NCBI RefSeq assembly: GCF_009765355.1
Contig: NZ_VTHK01000021.1
Location: forward strand, 89,003-153,002
Direction of reading: 5' to 3'
Length of the DNA stretch: 64,000 bases
Source: Amycolatopsis anabasis
GTDB taxonomy: Bacteria > Actinomycetota > Actinomycetes > Mycobacteriales > Pseudonocardiaceae
Of this stretch, positions 17,661 through 26,139 are shown piece after piece. The translations under genes and the position numbers were made by a program. The notes below the pieces were generated by a model. It did not search any database. It worked only from the letters and a program-made list of their open reading frames with translations, and was not told the DNA's origin. Each line of letters starts with the position of its first letter. The first letter of the stretch is position 1.

Positions 17661-17849
17661 GTGTTCAAGATCGGTGACGAAGTGGTCGTGATCGACGGGG
17701 TGTATCGGGGCGACCACGGCAGGATCGTCGACGGCCCGGTCGATCTGCGCACCACCGGCTGCGTGTGGGTGTGGCTGGAACACACCAGCGGGCACCGCCG
17801 TCCGGTACGCGAACTCAAGCTCGCGCACCGGGCCACGGTCCGTCGCTAG
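17661..17849 (+). CDS. Small KOW-like protein
   Basis: This 62-residue protein begins with VFKIGDEVVVIDGVYRGDHG, a KOW/SH3-barrel motif of the kind found in transcription elongation and ribosomal proteins, and ends HRRPVRELKLAHRATVRR. GTG at 17661 is preferred because AAGGGGG lies nine bases upstream; ATG at 17631 would add ten residues. Its stop overlaps the stop of the convergent Usp by four bases. Likely RNA or ribosome binding, but this is inference from fold only. Confidence 0.55.
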   Translation: MFKIGDEVVVIDGVYRGDHGRIVDGPVDLRTTGCVWVWLEHTSGHRRPVRELKLAHRATVRR

Positions 17850-18838
17850 GAATGAGCAGACTCGACCGCTGGGTGCGCGACGACGACCGGGGATTCGGCG
17901 TGGTGCAGCACCGTCCGGCTCGTCGAGCCCAGCAATGCCCGGGTGAAGACTCCGCGGCCATGCGAGCCGACCACGATCAGCCGGGCGTTCTTCGCCGCCC
18001 GCAGGACGGCGTCGGCGGGCCGGTTTGATCGCACGACCGTCGAGGTCACCGTCACCTCGGGGTATCGCTTCCGCCAGGCATCCAGGATCGCGTTCAGGCC
18101 GCGTTCTTCGCCGGCTTCGATTTGCTCGAGGTCGATCGTTGACGGAATCCCCGACCAGGCGTCGTCGGCTGAGGGATCGCGCCAGGACCGGACCGCGATC
18201 AGGGGTGCCTTGGTCGCGGCGCACTCTTCGAAGGCGTAAGCCAGCGCGGCCTCGCCGTCAGCCGAGTCGTCCACGCCGACGACCACGGGCCGCGATTCAC
18301 CGGGGTCCGGTTCGGTGCGGATCACCGCGATCGGGCATCGCCCGTGCGTGGCCACCGCGTCAGCGACCGAACCGGTCAGCAGCCGGTCGAGTCCGACTCG
18401 TCCTCGCGAGCCCAGTACGGCCAGTTCGGCGGAGGCGGTTTGCTCGATGAGGGTCTTCGCCGGGGAACCGATCAGCACCTCTTCGCGGACCCGCACCGCG
18501 GGTTCCGCGGCCACCGAGGCGGCGGCCGCGGCGCGCAGGAAGTTCCTGCCCTGCCGCACCAGGATGTCCTCGGGCTTGGCCGGTGCGGACCCCGAGGAGA
18601 CCATCCCCGGGTAGAGCGGGGCGCACACGTGTACCAGCCGTAACGGGATGCTGCGGCGGGCCGCCTCGCGGGCCGCCCACCGCGCTGCTCGTACCGCGAA
18701 CTCCGAGCCGTCTATCCCGGCCAGGACAACTCGTTCGTCCACAACGGACGGATGTGGCCCGGGTTCGCCGCCGGGGTGGGTTTCGGTGTAGAGCGACGAG
18801 GCCAAATAGCCCCGCATGGCCCGTTCGGTGTCCTTCAT
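17846..18838 (-). CDS. Universal stress protein, tandem UspA domains
   Basis: This 330-residue protein carries an unusual 35-residue N-terminal lead before two UspA domains (VVLAGIDGSEFAVRAARWAA and PVVVGVDDSADGEAALAYAF). The first domain ends with VLGSRGRVGLDRLLTGSVAD, the second with VVGSHGRGVFTRALLGSTSR; both keep the ATP-loop glycines. GAGAGGAG lies nine bases before the ATG at 18838. It is the last gene of the arginine deiminase operon, 14 bases after the acyl-CoA synthetase, so the stress protein is made together with the ATP-forming fermentation enzymes. Confidence 0.88.
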   Translation of the reverse strand: MKDTERAMRGYLASSLYTETHPGGEPGPHPSVVDERVVLAGIDGSEFAVRAARWAAREAARRSIPLRLVHVCAPLYPGMVSSGSAPAKPEDILVRQGRNFLRAAAAASVAAEPAVRVREEVLIGSPAKTLIEQTASAELAVLGSRGRVGLDRLLTGSVADAVATHGRCPIAVIRTEPDPGESRPVVVGVDDSADGEAALAYAFEECAATKAPLIAVRSWRDPSADDAWSGIPSTIDLEQIEAGEERGLNAILDAWRKRYPEVTVTSTVVRSNRPADAVLRAAKNARLIVVGSHGRGVFTRALLGSTSRTVLHHAESPVVVAHPAVESAHS

Positions 18839-18852
18839 GTCCGGCACTCCTC

Positions 18853-21507
18853 TCAATGCTTGAGGTAACGCAGATAGGGATCAGCCACCGGTCGGCGGCG
18901 CAACTGGATCCGGCCGTCCAGCACCAGGCAGCCCTCGGGTGTGGTCAGCACGGGATTGAGATCGAGTTCGGCGATCTCCGGGATCAGCTCGGTGAGCCTG
19001 CCGACGCGCAGCAGCACCTCGCGCACGGCGTCGGTGTTCAGTGGGGTGTCCGCACCGAACAAAACCGGCGAGCAGCGCAACGCGTGCACGAGCCGGTCCG
19101 CCCCGGCGTCGGTCAGCGGGGCGAGGCGGGCGGCGCGGTCGGCGATGAGGTCGGTGTCCGTTCCGCCGAGCCCGAACACGACGAGCGGCCCGAACATCTC
19201 GTCCGAGTGGATGCCGACCAGCAGTTCCCGCCCCGCCGCGGCCATCGGTTGCACGACCACCCCGCGCAACTCCGCACCGAACCGCTCCCGGAAGCCGGAA
19301 ACGGCGGCGCGGACACCGGATGCCTCCCGCACGTCCAGGACGACCCCGCCGCGGTCGGCCTTGTGCAGCACGCCCGCCGCGTCGGCTTTGATCGCGACCG
19401 GTCGCCCGAACCGTTCGGACAGCGCGAGCGCGGCATCTTCGTCCGCCGCGAACTCGGTCGCGATCACCGGGATTCCGAAGGCGCGCAACAACCCGGTCAC
19501 CTCCACCGGCCCGAGCCAGCCACCCGCGGGATGGTCGTCCAGCCATCGGGCGACCTGCTCCCGCGCGCGGGGCAAGTCGATGCCGGAGAGCTCGGGCACC
19601 TCTCCTGCCGGTTCGTGCAACCACCGGGAGTATCGGGCAAGGTGCCCCAGCGCCGCGGCGGCCTGTTCGGGGTCGGCGTAGCTGGCGGTCACCGGCCTGC
19701 CGCCGAGGCCCTTCAGCGCCCGGACCGGCTCGGGCTGGCCGGGGCGCACCAGGATCACCGGCTTACCGCGCAGGGCGACCCGTTGCGCCAGCGCGGTTCC
19801 GGGGTCTCCGAGGGCGGTCGGCAACACGGCCACCAGGACCGCGTCGATCCCGTCTTCGTTGACGAGCACGTCCACGGCGGCGCCGAACGCGGCCGGGTGC
19901 ACCACGGCGGTGGTGTCCACCGGGTTGCGCACGCTCGCCTGCGCGGGCAGCACGTCGCGCAACCGGTCGGTGGTGATCTCGCTCAGGTCCGGCAGTTCCA
20001 GTCCGTGCCGGGCGCACGCGTCGGCGGTGAGCACGCCGGCGCCACCGGCGTTGCTGAGCACCGCCACTCGGTTCCCGGCGGGCAGCGACTGCCACTGCAA
20101 CGCCGCGAGCACGTCCAGCAGTTCGCTGATCGAGTCGACCGCGATGATCCCGGCCTGTTCGAACAACGCGTCCCGGGTGACCGCGGGGGTGGCGGCGGCC
20201 GCGGTGTGGGACGCGGCGGCGCGCTGGGCGGCGGGGGTGCTGCCGCCGCGCACCGCGAGGACCGGCTTCTCGCGGGCGAGCGTTCGCGCGAGGCGTCCGA
20301 ATTTGCGTGGGTTCCCGAAGGATTCCAGGTACAGCACGGCGATCGAGGTCCGCGGATCCTGCTGCCACCACAGCAGCAGGTCGTTGCCGCTCACGTCGTA
20401 CTTGTCGCCCGCGGACACCAAACTGGAAATACCCAGCCCGGTGGCGGCGAGCAGTTCGGCCAGCGCGATCGCGATGCCACCGGACTGGGTCATCACCCCG
20501 ATGTCTCCCGGGCGGACCGCGCCGGGCAGGAAGGTGGCGTTCATCCGGACCGCCGGATCGGTGTTGGCGACGCCGATGCAGTTGGGGCCCACCAACCGCA
20601 TGCCATGGCGCCGCACCGCGGCGAGGTCGGTTCCGCCCGGTCCGGAGGTGATCACCACGACCGCGGGAACCCCGGCGTGGCCGCATTCCTCCAACACCCC
20701 GGGCACCACGGCCGCTGGGACGCAGACGACCGCCAACTCCGGGGGTGTGGGCAGGGCGGCGACGGACGGGAAGCAGCGGACACCGAGCACCGCGTCGGCA
20801 TGGGGATTGACCGCCATGAGGTCGCCGGTGAAACCGCCGTCGAGCAGGTTGCGCAGCACGGCATGGCCAACGCTCTCCGGGGTCCGCCCCGCACCGATGA
20901 CGGCGATCGATCGGGGTTCGAGGACGTGGCGTAGGCTAGCCACATCGGCCACCCGCTCCCGGGCCGCGACCGCGTCGAGATAGGTCTCCCCCGCATCGAG
21001 GCGCAGTTCGACGCCGCGCTCCGGACCGCAGCCGGTGATCGTGAACGGCAGGCCCAGGTCCCGGAACACCCGCGTCATACGGACGTTCTCCGCGAGCACA
21101 ACCGCCACGAAGCACCGGATCCCCTGCTGCCTCGCGACCGAGACCAGGTGTTCGAGCAGCAGTGTGCCCACGCCACCGGCCTGAACTTCCCCGTCGACTA
21201 CCAGGGCCAGTTCCGCCTCGCGGGTACCACCCATGACTTCGTAGTTGCCGACACCGATGAGCCGGTCGGCAAGGAACGCTCCGACCCCAGCGTGCCTGTC
21301 CGAAGTCTCGGCGGCGAACCGCTCCGCGAGTTCGTCCAAACGCGACGGTACCGGGCCGAAGAACCGGAGGTAGCCGTCTCGTTCGCTGAGTCTCCGGTGC
21401 AGCGCCAGCACCTCGGGCGCGTCGGCGGGCGTCAGCGGGCGCACCAGCACGACCCGCCCGTCGGTCAGCACCGAGCGGTTTCCCGGCAGGTCGATCGTGG
21501 AACTCAT
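18853..21507 (-). CDS. GNAT acetyltransferase fused to ADP-forming acyl-CoA synthetase
   Basis: This 884-residue fusion has an N-terminal GNAT domain (about 20-175; GGVGTLLLEHLVSVARQQGI binds acetyl-CoA), then a CoA-binding domain (SIAVIGAGRTPESVGHAVLR), a succinyl-CoA-synthetase-like ligase part (GPNCIGVANT; MTQSGGIAIALAELLAATGL; SHTAAAATPAVTRDALFEQA) and an ATP-grasp domain (FGRPVAIKADAAGVLHKADR). The SHT histidine, phosphorylated in ADP-forming synthetases, is present, so acetyl-CoA plus ADP to acetate plus ATP is possible. Salmonella Pat has a related fusion in the opposite order and acts as a protein acetyltransferase, so that is an alternative role. The ATG overlaps the arcC stop. Confidence 0.85.
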   Translation of the reverse strand: MSSTIDLPGNRSVLTDGRVVLVRPLTPADAPEVLALHRRLSERDGYLRFFGPVPSRLDELAERFAAETSDRHAGVGAFLADRLIGVGNYEVMGGTREAELALVVDGEVQAGGVGTLLLEHLVSVARQQGIRCFVAVVLAENVRMTRVFRDLGLPFTITGCGPERGVELRLDAGETYLDAVAARERVADVASLRHVLEPRSIAVIGAGRTPESVGHAVLRNLLDGGFTGDLMAVNPHADAVLGVRCFPSVAALPTPPELAVVCVPAAVVPGVLEECGHAGVPAVVVITSGPGGTDLAAVRRHGMRLVGPNCIGVANTDPAVRMNATFLPGAVRPGDIGVMTQSGGIAIALAELLAATGLGISSLVSAGDKYDVSGNDLLLWWQQDPRTSIAVLYLESFGNPRKFGRLARTLAREKPVLAVRGGSTPAAQRAAASHTAAAATPAVTRDALFEQAGIIAVDSISELLDVLAALQWQSLPAGNRVAVLSNAGGAGVLTADACARHGLELPDLSEITTDRLRDVLPAQASVRNPVDTTAVVHPAAFGAAVDVLVNEDGIDAVLVAVLPTALGDPGTALAQRVALRGKPVILVRPGQPEPVRALKGLGGRPVTASYADPEQAAAALGHLARYSRWLHEPAGEVPELSGIDLPRAREQVARWLDDHPAGGWLGPVEVTGLLRAFGIPVIATEFAADEDAALALSERFGRPVAIKADAAGVLHKADRGGVVLDVREASGVRAAVSGFRERFGAELRGVVVQPMAAAGRELLVGIHSDEMFGPLVVFGLGGTDTDLIADRAARLAPLTDAGADRLVHALRCSPVLFGADTPLNTDAVREVLLRVGRLTELIPEIAELDLNPVLTTPEGCLVLDGRIQLRRRPVADPYLRYLKH

Positions 21508-22430
21508 GGCGTCCTCTCTTTCGCCGCGAGGATCCTGGTTCCGGCGCGGCCGGTGAGCACTGCGGCCGCTTCGTCCAGCGCGCCGATCGCGGCGAGCCTG
21601 CCGCCGTGGGCGAGGAACCGGCGGCACGCTTCGACTTTCGGTCCCATCGAACCGTCCGGAAGTCCGAGGGCGGCCAGTTCCTGGGCGGTGGCTTCGGTGA
21701 TCGGGGTCGCCCGTGGGGTGCCGAAGTCGCGCTGCACCGCCGGGACATCGGTGAGCAGGAGCAGGGTGTCCGCGCCGAGTTCGGTGGCCAGCAACGCGGC
21801 CACCAGGTCCTTGTCCACGACCGCTTCAACGCCGTGCGGATGGCCGTTCGCGGTGACCGGGATTCCGCCCCCGCCGGCGGCGATCACGATCGCGCCGCTG
21901 TCCAGCAGCAGGCGCACGCTCGCGAGTTCCAGGACTTCGCGGGGTTCGGGCGACGGCACGACCCGGCGCCAGCGGTGGCCGTCCTGGTGCAGGGCCCAGC
22001 CTCGGTCGGCGGCCAGCCGATCGGCCCGGGTCCGGTCGTAGCCGGAACCGATGAACTTGGCGGGCCGCGCGAAGGCGGGATCGTCGGCATCCACGCGGGT
22101 CCGGGTGAGCACTGCGACGACTTCGCGGCCCGGCAACGCGGTGCCGAGCGCCCCGGCGAGCCAGTAGCCGATCATGCCCTGGGTCTCGGCCACCAGCGCG
22201 TCCAGCGGGTACGGCCGCTCCAGCCGCCGATCGGCCGCGCTTTCCAGGGCCAGCAGGCCGACCTGTGGACCGTTGCCGTGCACGATCACGGCCTCGTGCT
22301 CCCGCGCCACCGCCGCCAGCGTGTCGGTCGCGGTGGCGAGGTTTCGTTGCTGGACGGCGAAGTCCGCGCGTTCGCCACGGCGCAGCAGCGCGTTCCCGCC
22401 CAGCCCGATCACCAACCTCACCGGCCTCAC
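21504..22430 (-). CDS. arcC: Carbamate kinase
   Basis: This 308-residue enzyme moves phosphate from carbamoyl phosphate to ADP, releasing ammonia and CO2: the ATP-yielding last step of the arginine deiminase pathway. Seen are VIGLGGNALLRRGERADF, VIVHGNGPQVGLLALESAAD, AAGGGGIPV and VDKDLVAALLATELGADTLL, all family hallmarks, at normal length. It starts with GTG overlapping the arcB stop by four bases and ends overlapping the next ATG, so it sits mid-operon under the operator near 26043. Confidence 0.92.
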   Translation of the reverse strand: MRPVRLVIGLGGNALLRRGERADFAVQQRNLATATDTLAAVAREHEAVIVHGNGPQVGLLALESAADRRLERPYPLDALVAETQGMIGYWLAGALGTALPGREVVAVLTRTRVDADDPAFARPAKFIGSGYDRTRADRLAADRGWALHQDGHRWRRVVPSPEPREVLELASVRLLLDSGAIVIAAGGGGIPVTANGHPHGVEAVVDKDLVAALLATELGADTLLLLTDVPAVQRDFGTPRATPITEATAQELAALGLPDGSMGPKVEACRRFLAHGGRLAAIGALDEAAAVLTGRAGTRILAAKERTP

Positions 22431-23362
22431 CCCCGGCCCTGGAGCTTGCGGCGCAACAGCGCGTAGAGCACGGCCTGCGCGGCCGGTTCCCGGTTGGCGG
22501 CCTGCCGGAACACCACCGAGCGCGGGCCGTCGATCACGTCCGCGGTCACTTCTTCACCGCGATGTGCCGGGAGGCAGTGCAGGAACACCGCTTCCGGCAG
22601 CGCCCGGTCCATCAGCGCGGAGTCGACCCGGTACGGCGCCAGCGCGGCGCGCCGGTCCGCGGCCTCGTGCGGTGGGTCGCCCATGGACAACCACACGTCG
22701 GTGTACACCGCGCTCGCCCCGCGGACCGCCTCCGCAGGGTCTCTGGTGCACGTCACGGTGGAACCCGTGGCGGCCGCGATCTGCTCGGCCGCCCGGATGC
22801 CCCCGGCGTCCGGCGGGTAGGCGTCCGGGGTGGCGAGGGCGATGTCCACTCCGGACAGTGCGGCGGCCTGGGCCAGGCTCACCGCCACGTTGTTGCCCGC
22901 GCCGACGTAGGCGATCCGGCGGCCGGGCAGATCCGCGAACAGCTGCCCCAGCGTGAACAGATCGGTCAGGCTCTGCAGCGGGTGGTGGCCGTCGGTCAGC
23001 GCGTTGATCACCGGAACGGTCGCCGCCCCGGCGAACCGCGCGAGTTCCGCGTCCGACGAACTGCGGATGACCAGGGCCGAAACATAGCTGGAGAGCACGC
23101 GCGCGGTGTCTTCGATGGTCTCTCCGCGGCCGAGCTGCAGCTCGGCCGCGGAGAGCGTGATGGGGGTGCCACCGAGGCGCACCACGGCGGCTTCGGTGGA
23201 CACCCGGGTCCGGGTCGAGGGCTTGGTGAAGTGCAGCGCCACCAGGCCGTGGTGCAGGAAGATCGGATCGTGGTCGGGATCCTGCGCGTAGCACGCGGTC
23301 AGGCGCATCAGCTCGGCGAAATCGGCGGGAGTCAAATCCGCCGTGGTCAGCAGGTCTTTCAC
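22427..23362 (-). CDS. arcB: Ornithine carbamoyltransferase (catabolic, ADI pathway)
   Basis: This 311-residue enzyme splits citrulline with phosphate into ornithine and carbamoyl phosphate. It has the carbamoyl-phosphate motif PSTRTR (KPSTRTRVSTEAAVVRLGGT), the HPLQSLTDL loop (HHPLQSLTDLFTLGQLF) and the ornithine-binding HCLPAHRGEEVTADVIDGPR. Sequence alone cannot separate anabolic from catabolic enzymes; the neighbours arcA and arcC indicate the catabolic direction. Only 13 bases separate it from arcA and it overlaps arcC. Confidence 0.92.
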   Translation of the reverse strand: MKDLLTTADLTPADFAELMRLTACYAQDPDHDPIFLHHGLVALHFTKPSTRTRVSTEAAVVRLGGTPITLSAAELQLGRGETIEDTARVLSSYVSALVIRSSSDAELARFAGAATVPVINALTDGHHPLQSLTDLFTLGQLFADLPGRRIAYVGAGNNVAVSLAQAAALSGVDIALATPDAYPPDAGGIRAAEQIAAATGSTVTCTRDPAEAVRGASAVYTDVWLSMGDPPHEAADRRAALAPYRVDSALMDRALPEAVFLHCLPAHRGEEVTADVIDGPRSVVFRQAANREPAAQAVLYALLRRKLQGRG

Positions 23363-23375
23363 GGATACCTCCGGA

Positions 23376-24581
23376 TCAGCTCGGGTCGCGTTCGATCGGG
23401 CAGCTCATGCAGCGCGGACCGCCGCGGCCCCGGCCCAGCTCGCCACCGGGAATGGTGATCACCTCGATGCCGTGCTTGCGCAACATCGTGTTCGTGGTGA
23501 CGTTGCGCTCGTAGGCGACGACGACGCCGGGGCGGATCGCGAGCACGTTGCTCCCGTCGTCCCACTGCTCGCGCTCGGCCGCCCGGACGTCCTGTTCCGC
23601 CCGCAGGACCCGGACCTTGTCCAAGCCGAGTTCGGTTCCGATCGTGGCGAACAGTTCGCCGTTCTCCCGGACCCGCGGGGTCGCCCGGCCACCGGTGTCG
23701 CCGGGCCGGAGGGTGAACGACCGCAGGTCGCCCAGTCCGGGGTAGGCGGTGAACGCGTCGACGTCGACCATGGTCAGCACCGTGTCCAGGTGCATGAAGG
23801 CGCGTGCCCGGGGCAGCAGGACCGCGATCACCGCGTGCGCCGTGCCCGCGGTGAACAGCCGGTGCGCCAGCAGCTCGATGGCCTCCGGGGTGGTCCGCTC
23901 GCTCATCCCGACCATCAGCACCCCGGGGGCGAGCACGTGCACATCGCCGCCTTCCAGGCTGACCGGGGTATCGTCCGGGGTGATCCAGCGGGGTATCTCG
24001 GCTCCGGCGAACAGTGGGTGGAACCGGTACACCGCCTTGACGTGCGCGCTCTCCCGGCGCCGGGCGGGCTTGGCCATCGGGTTGATCGTGACGCCATCGA
24101 AGACCCAGCACGACGAGTCCCGGGCGAACAGGTGGTTCGGCAGCGGCGGCAGCAGGAAGTCGTCCGGCGCCGCGCTCAGCAACCGCAAACTGTCCACCGT
24201 GGACGTCTCCAGCTCGCGTCGGGTGATCCCGCCGACCAGCGTCCGGGCCAGCGTCGCCGAGTCCATCGCCGCGCATGCCTCGTGCAGCAGGGGACCGGCG
24301 CCCGCCCGGTCGAGCACCCGGCCCAGCACCCATTTCCGCGCCTGCTCATCGGTGAGGACCTCGGTGAGCAGATCTCCGAACAGGTGCACCACCACGCCCC
24401 GCTCCCGCAGGGTGTCGGCGAAGACGTCGTGTTCCTGCCGGGCCCGGCGGACCCACAGCACGTCGTCGAAGAGCAGTTCGTCCTTGTTGGACGGGGTGAG
24501 CCGCAGCAGTTCCAGATCCGGCCGATGCAGAATCACCTGCCGGAGCCCGCCCACCTCGCTGTGCACACCGAACGCGTTCAC
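23376..24581 (-). CDS. arcA: Arginine deiminase
   Basis: This 401-residue enzyme hydrolyses arginine to citrulline and ammonia. It shows the N-terminal VHSEVGGLRQVILHRP, the catalytic FARDSSCWV region, SLEGGDVHVLAPGVLMVG, AFMHLDTVLTMVD with the active-site histidine, and the nucleophile cysteine in GRGGPRCMSCPIERD at the end. It begins with GTG overlapping the permease stop (GTGA). Together with arcB, arcC and the permease it gives one ATP per arginine without respiration and raises pH. Confidence 0.94.
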   Translation of the reverse strand: MNAFGVHSEVGGLRQVILHRPDLELLRLTPSNKDELLFDDVLWVRRARQEHDVFADTLRERGVVVHLFGDLLTEVLTDEQARKWVLGRVLDRAGAGPLLHEACAAMDSATLARTLVGGITRRELETSTVDSLRLLSAAPDDFLLPPLPNHLFARDSSCWVFDGVTINPMAKPARRRESAHVKAVYRFHPLFAGAEIPRWITPDDTPVSLEGGDVHVLAPGVLMVGMSERTTPEAIELLAHRLFTAGTAHAVIAVLLPRARAFMHLDTVLTMVDVDAFTAYPGLGDLRSFTLRPGDTGGRATPRVRENGELFATIGTELGLDKVRVLRAEQDVRAAEREQWDDGSNVLAIRPGVVVAYERNVTTNTMLRKHGIEVITIPGGELGRGRGGPRCMSCPIERDPS

Positions 24582-25951
24582 GCCGCCTCCCGGCCTTCGT
24601 CGGATTTCTTCGGGAAAGCGGCGGTCGTGCCACGTTTCCGGCGGTAGGCGATCCACACGTAGACAGGCATCCCGGCCAGCAGGAGCAGCAGCCCCTTGGC
24701 CATCACCTCGTACCCGGCCCCGGCAATCGCCCACAGCGAATAGGCGAAGGCGAGCAGCGCGACCACGCCATCGGTCAGCAACCGGCGCCGGGAGAACCGG
24801 CCCCGATCGGTGGCCAGCAGCATCAGCTGCGCCATCGCCGAATACGCGTACGGCACGAGCGTGGTCAGCGTGGCGAGCAGGATGACGAAGGTGAACTGGC
24901 TGACCAGGCTCGCGGTGTAGTTCATCGCCATCAGCACGGTCACCAGGACGCTGGAGGCGACCAGCCCGAACACCGGGGCACCGCCGCGGCTGGTGCGCGC
25001 GAACGCCTTCGGGAACAGCCCGTCGCGCGCCGCGGCAAGCGGGATCTGCCCCTGCAGCAACACCCAGCCGTTCAACGCGCCGAACGCGGCGATCGCCGCC
25101 CCCGCGGCCACCGCGTTCCCGGCCCAGCCACCGAACACCGCGCTCGCCGCGTCCGCGAACGGGGCCGTGGACTCGGTGAGCCGGTCCCGCGGCACCACTC
25201 CGAGCACGGCCACCGTGCCCAGGACGTACACGACGGCGGTGACGATCGTGCCGATCAGCGTGGCCCGCGGAATCGTCCTGCGCGGCTCGCGCACGTCCCC
25301 GGCGGGGACGGTGGCCGATTCGATCCCGATGAACGCCCACAGGGTGAGCGCCGCCGTGGCGGTCACCGCGCTGAAGCTCCCCTGCTCGCTCGCGTTGAAC
25401 GGCGTGAAGTTCGCCGGATCGGCGAAGAACGGCACGATCAACGCCACCGCGAGCAACGGCACGAGCTTGAGCACCGTGGTGACGACCTGCACGATCCCGC
25501 CCTGCCGTACCCCGAACGCGTTGACCCCGGTAACCACCCAGATCGCCACCAGGGCCACCGCCATCGCCAGCAGCCGGTTGCTCGCCAGCACCGGGAAGAA
25601 ATGCGCGAGATAACCGACGAACGCCACCGCGATCGCGGCGTTCCCCGCCCAGATCGCGATCCAGTACCCCCAGGCGGTCTGGAAACCGAGGAAATCCCCG
25701 AAAGCGCGCCGAGTGTAGGCATACGGCCCGCCCACGAGCGGATCACAGCGGCCGAGCCGGGCGAACACCAGCGCGAGCAGCACCGCACCAAGCGAGGTGA
25801 ACAGCCAGCCCAGCACGCTGATGGCGCCGAAGGAAGCCAGCGAACTCGGCAGCAGGAACACCCCGGAGCCGATCATGTTCCCGACCACCAGCGCGGTCGC
25901 CGCCCACAACCCCAGACCACGCCTGCGCGGTCTTCCCGCGACGTCGGTCAT
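24578..25951 (-). CDS. APC-family amino acid permease, probable arginine/ornithine exchanger
   Basis: This 457-residue inner-membrane protein has about twelve helices and the APC motif ALVVGNMIGSGVFLLPSSLA at the start, plus IGIESATVPAGDVREPRRTI in helix 6. It resembles ArcD/AdiC-type basic amino acid antiporters, and its place ahead of arcA suggests arginine import against ornithine. The ATG at 25951 follows GGAGGG; upstream codons in the same frame lack similarity. It is the first gene of a six-gene operon with a DosR-like site about 85 bases upstream. Confidence 0.85.
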   Translation of the reverse strand: MTDVAGRPRRRGLGLWAATALVVGNMIGSGVFLLPSSLASFGAISVLGWLFTSLGAVLLALVFARLGRCDPLVGGPYAYTRRAFGDFLGFQTAWGYWIAIWAGNAAIAVAFVGYLAHFFPVLASNRLLAMAVALVAIWVVTGVNAFGVRQGGIVQVVTTVLKLVPLLAVALIVPFFADPANFTPFNASEQGSFSAVTATAALTLWAFIGIESATVPAGDVREPRRTIPRATLIGTIVTAVVYVLGTVAVLGVVPRDRLTESTAPFADAASAVFGGWAGNAVAAGAAIAAFGALNGWVLLQGQIPLAAARDGLFPKAFARTSRGGAPVFGLVASSVLVTVLMAMNYTASLVSQFTFVILLATLTTLVPYAYSAMAQLMLLATDRGRFSRRRLLTDGVVALLAFAYSLWAIAGAGYEVMAKGLLLLLAGMPVYVWIAYRRKRGTTAAFPKKSDEGREAA

Positions 25952-26035
25952 CTGCCCTCCCAGGAAATCCGGATCCGGCCTCCAGCACACCCCAACCAAG
26001 CCCCCCACCACCGGAGGCCGGAGAACCGGATTCGA

Positions 26036-26050
26036 AGGACCAAGGTCACC
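26036..26050 (-). promoter_or_regulatory. DosR-like operator between the ADI operon and the flavoprotein gene
   Basis: On the minus strand the site reads GGTGACCTTGGTCCT, close to GGTGACTTTGGTCCT found upstream of the dosR-like gene at 33.95 kb. It is centred in the 188-base divergent gap between the permease start (25951) and the flavoprotein start (26140). Confidence 0.6.
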
Positions 26051-26139
26051 GGTTCCGGTGGCGACCTTCCCTGCCACCGGGCAACCCGCGGGGCCACCGT
26101 GAAAGGCGGAATTTCGGGCGGCCGAAAGGAAGCAAGGAC

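Noticed and set aside
15380..17836. An 818-codon minus-strand frame
   Set aside because: Antisense to ppsA, whose phosphohistidine and barrel motifs are intact.
18583..20934. A 783-codon plus-strand frame across the acyl-CoA synthetase
   Set aside because: Antisense to the GNAT/synthetase gene; the composition is typical of reversed GC-rich coding sequence.
21631..21645. DosR-like word (GACTTTCGGTCCC) inside arcC
   Set aside because: It lies within well-conserved coding sequence (codons of a GPKVEACRRF-like stretch) and far from any start, so it is taken as chance.
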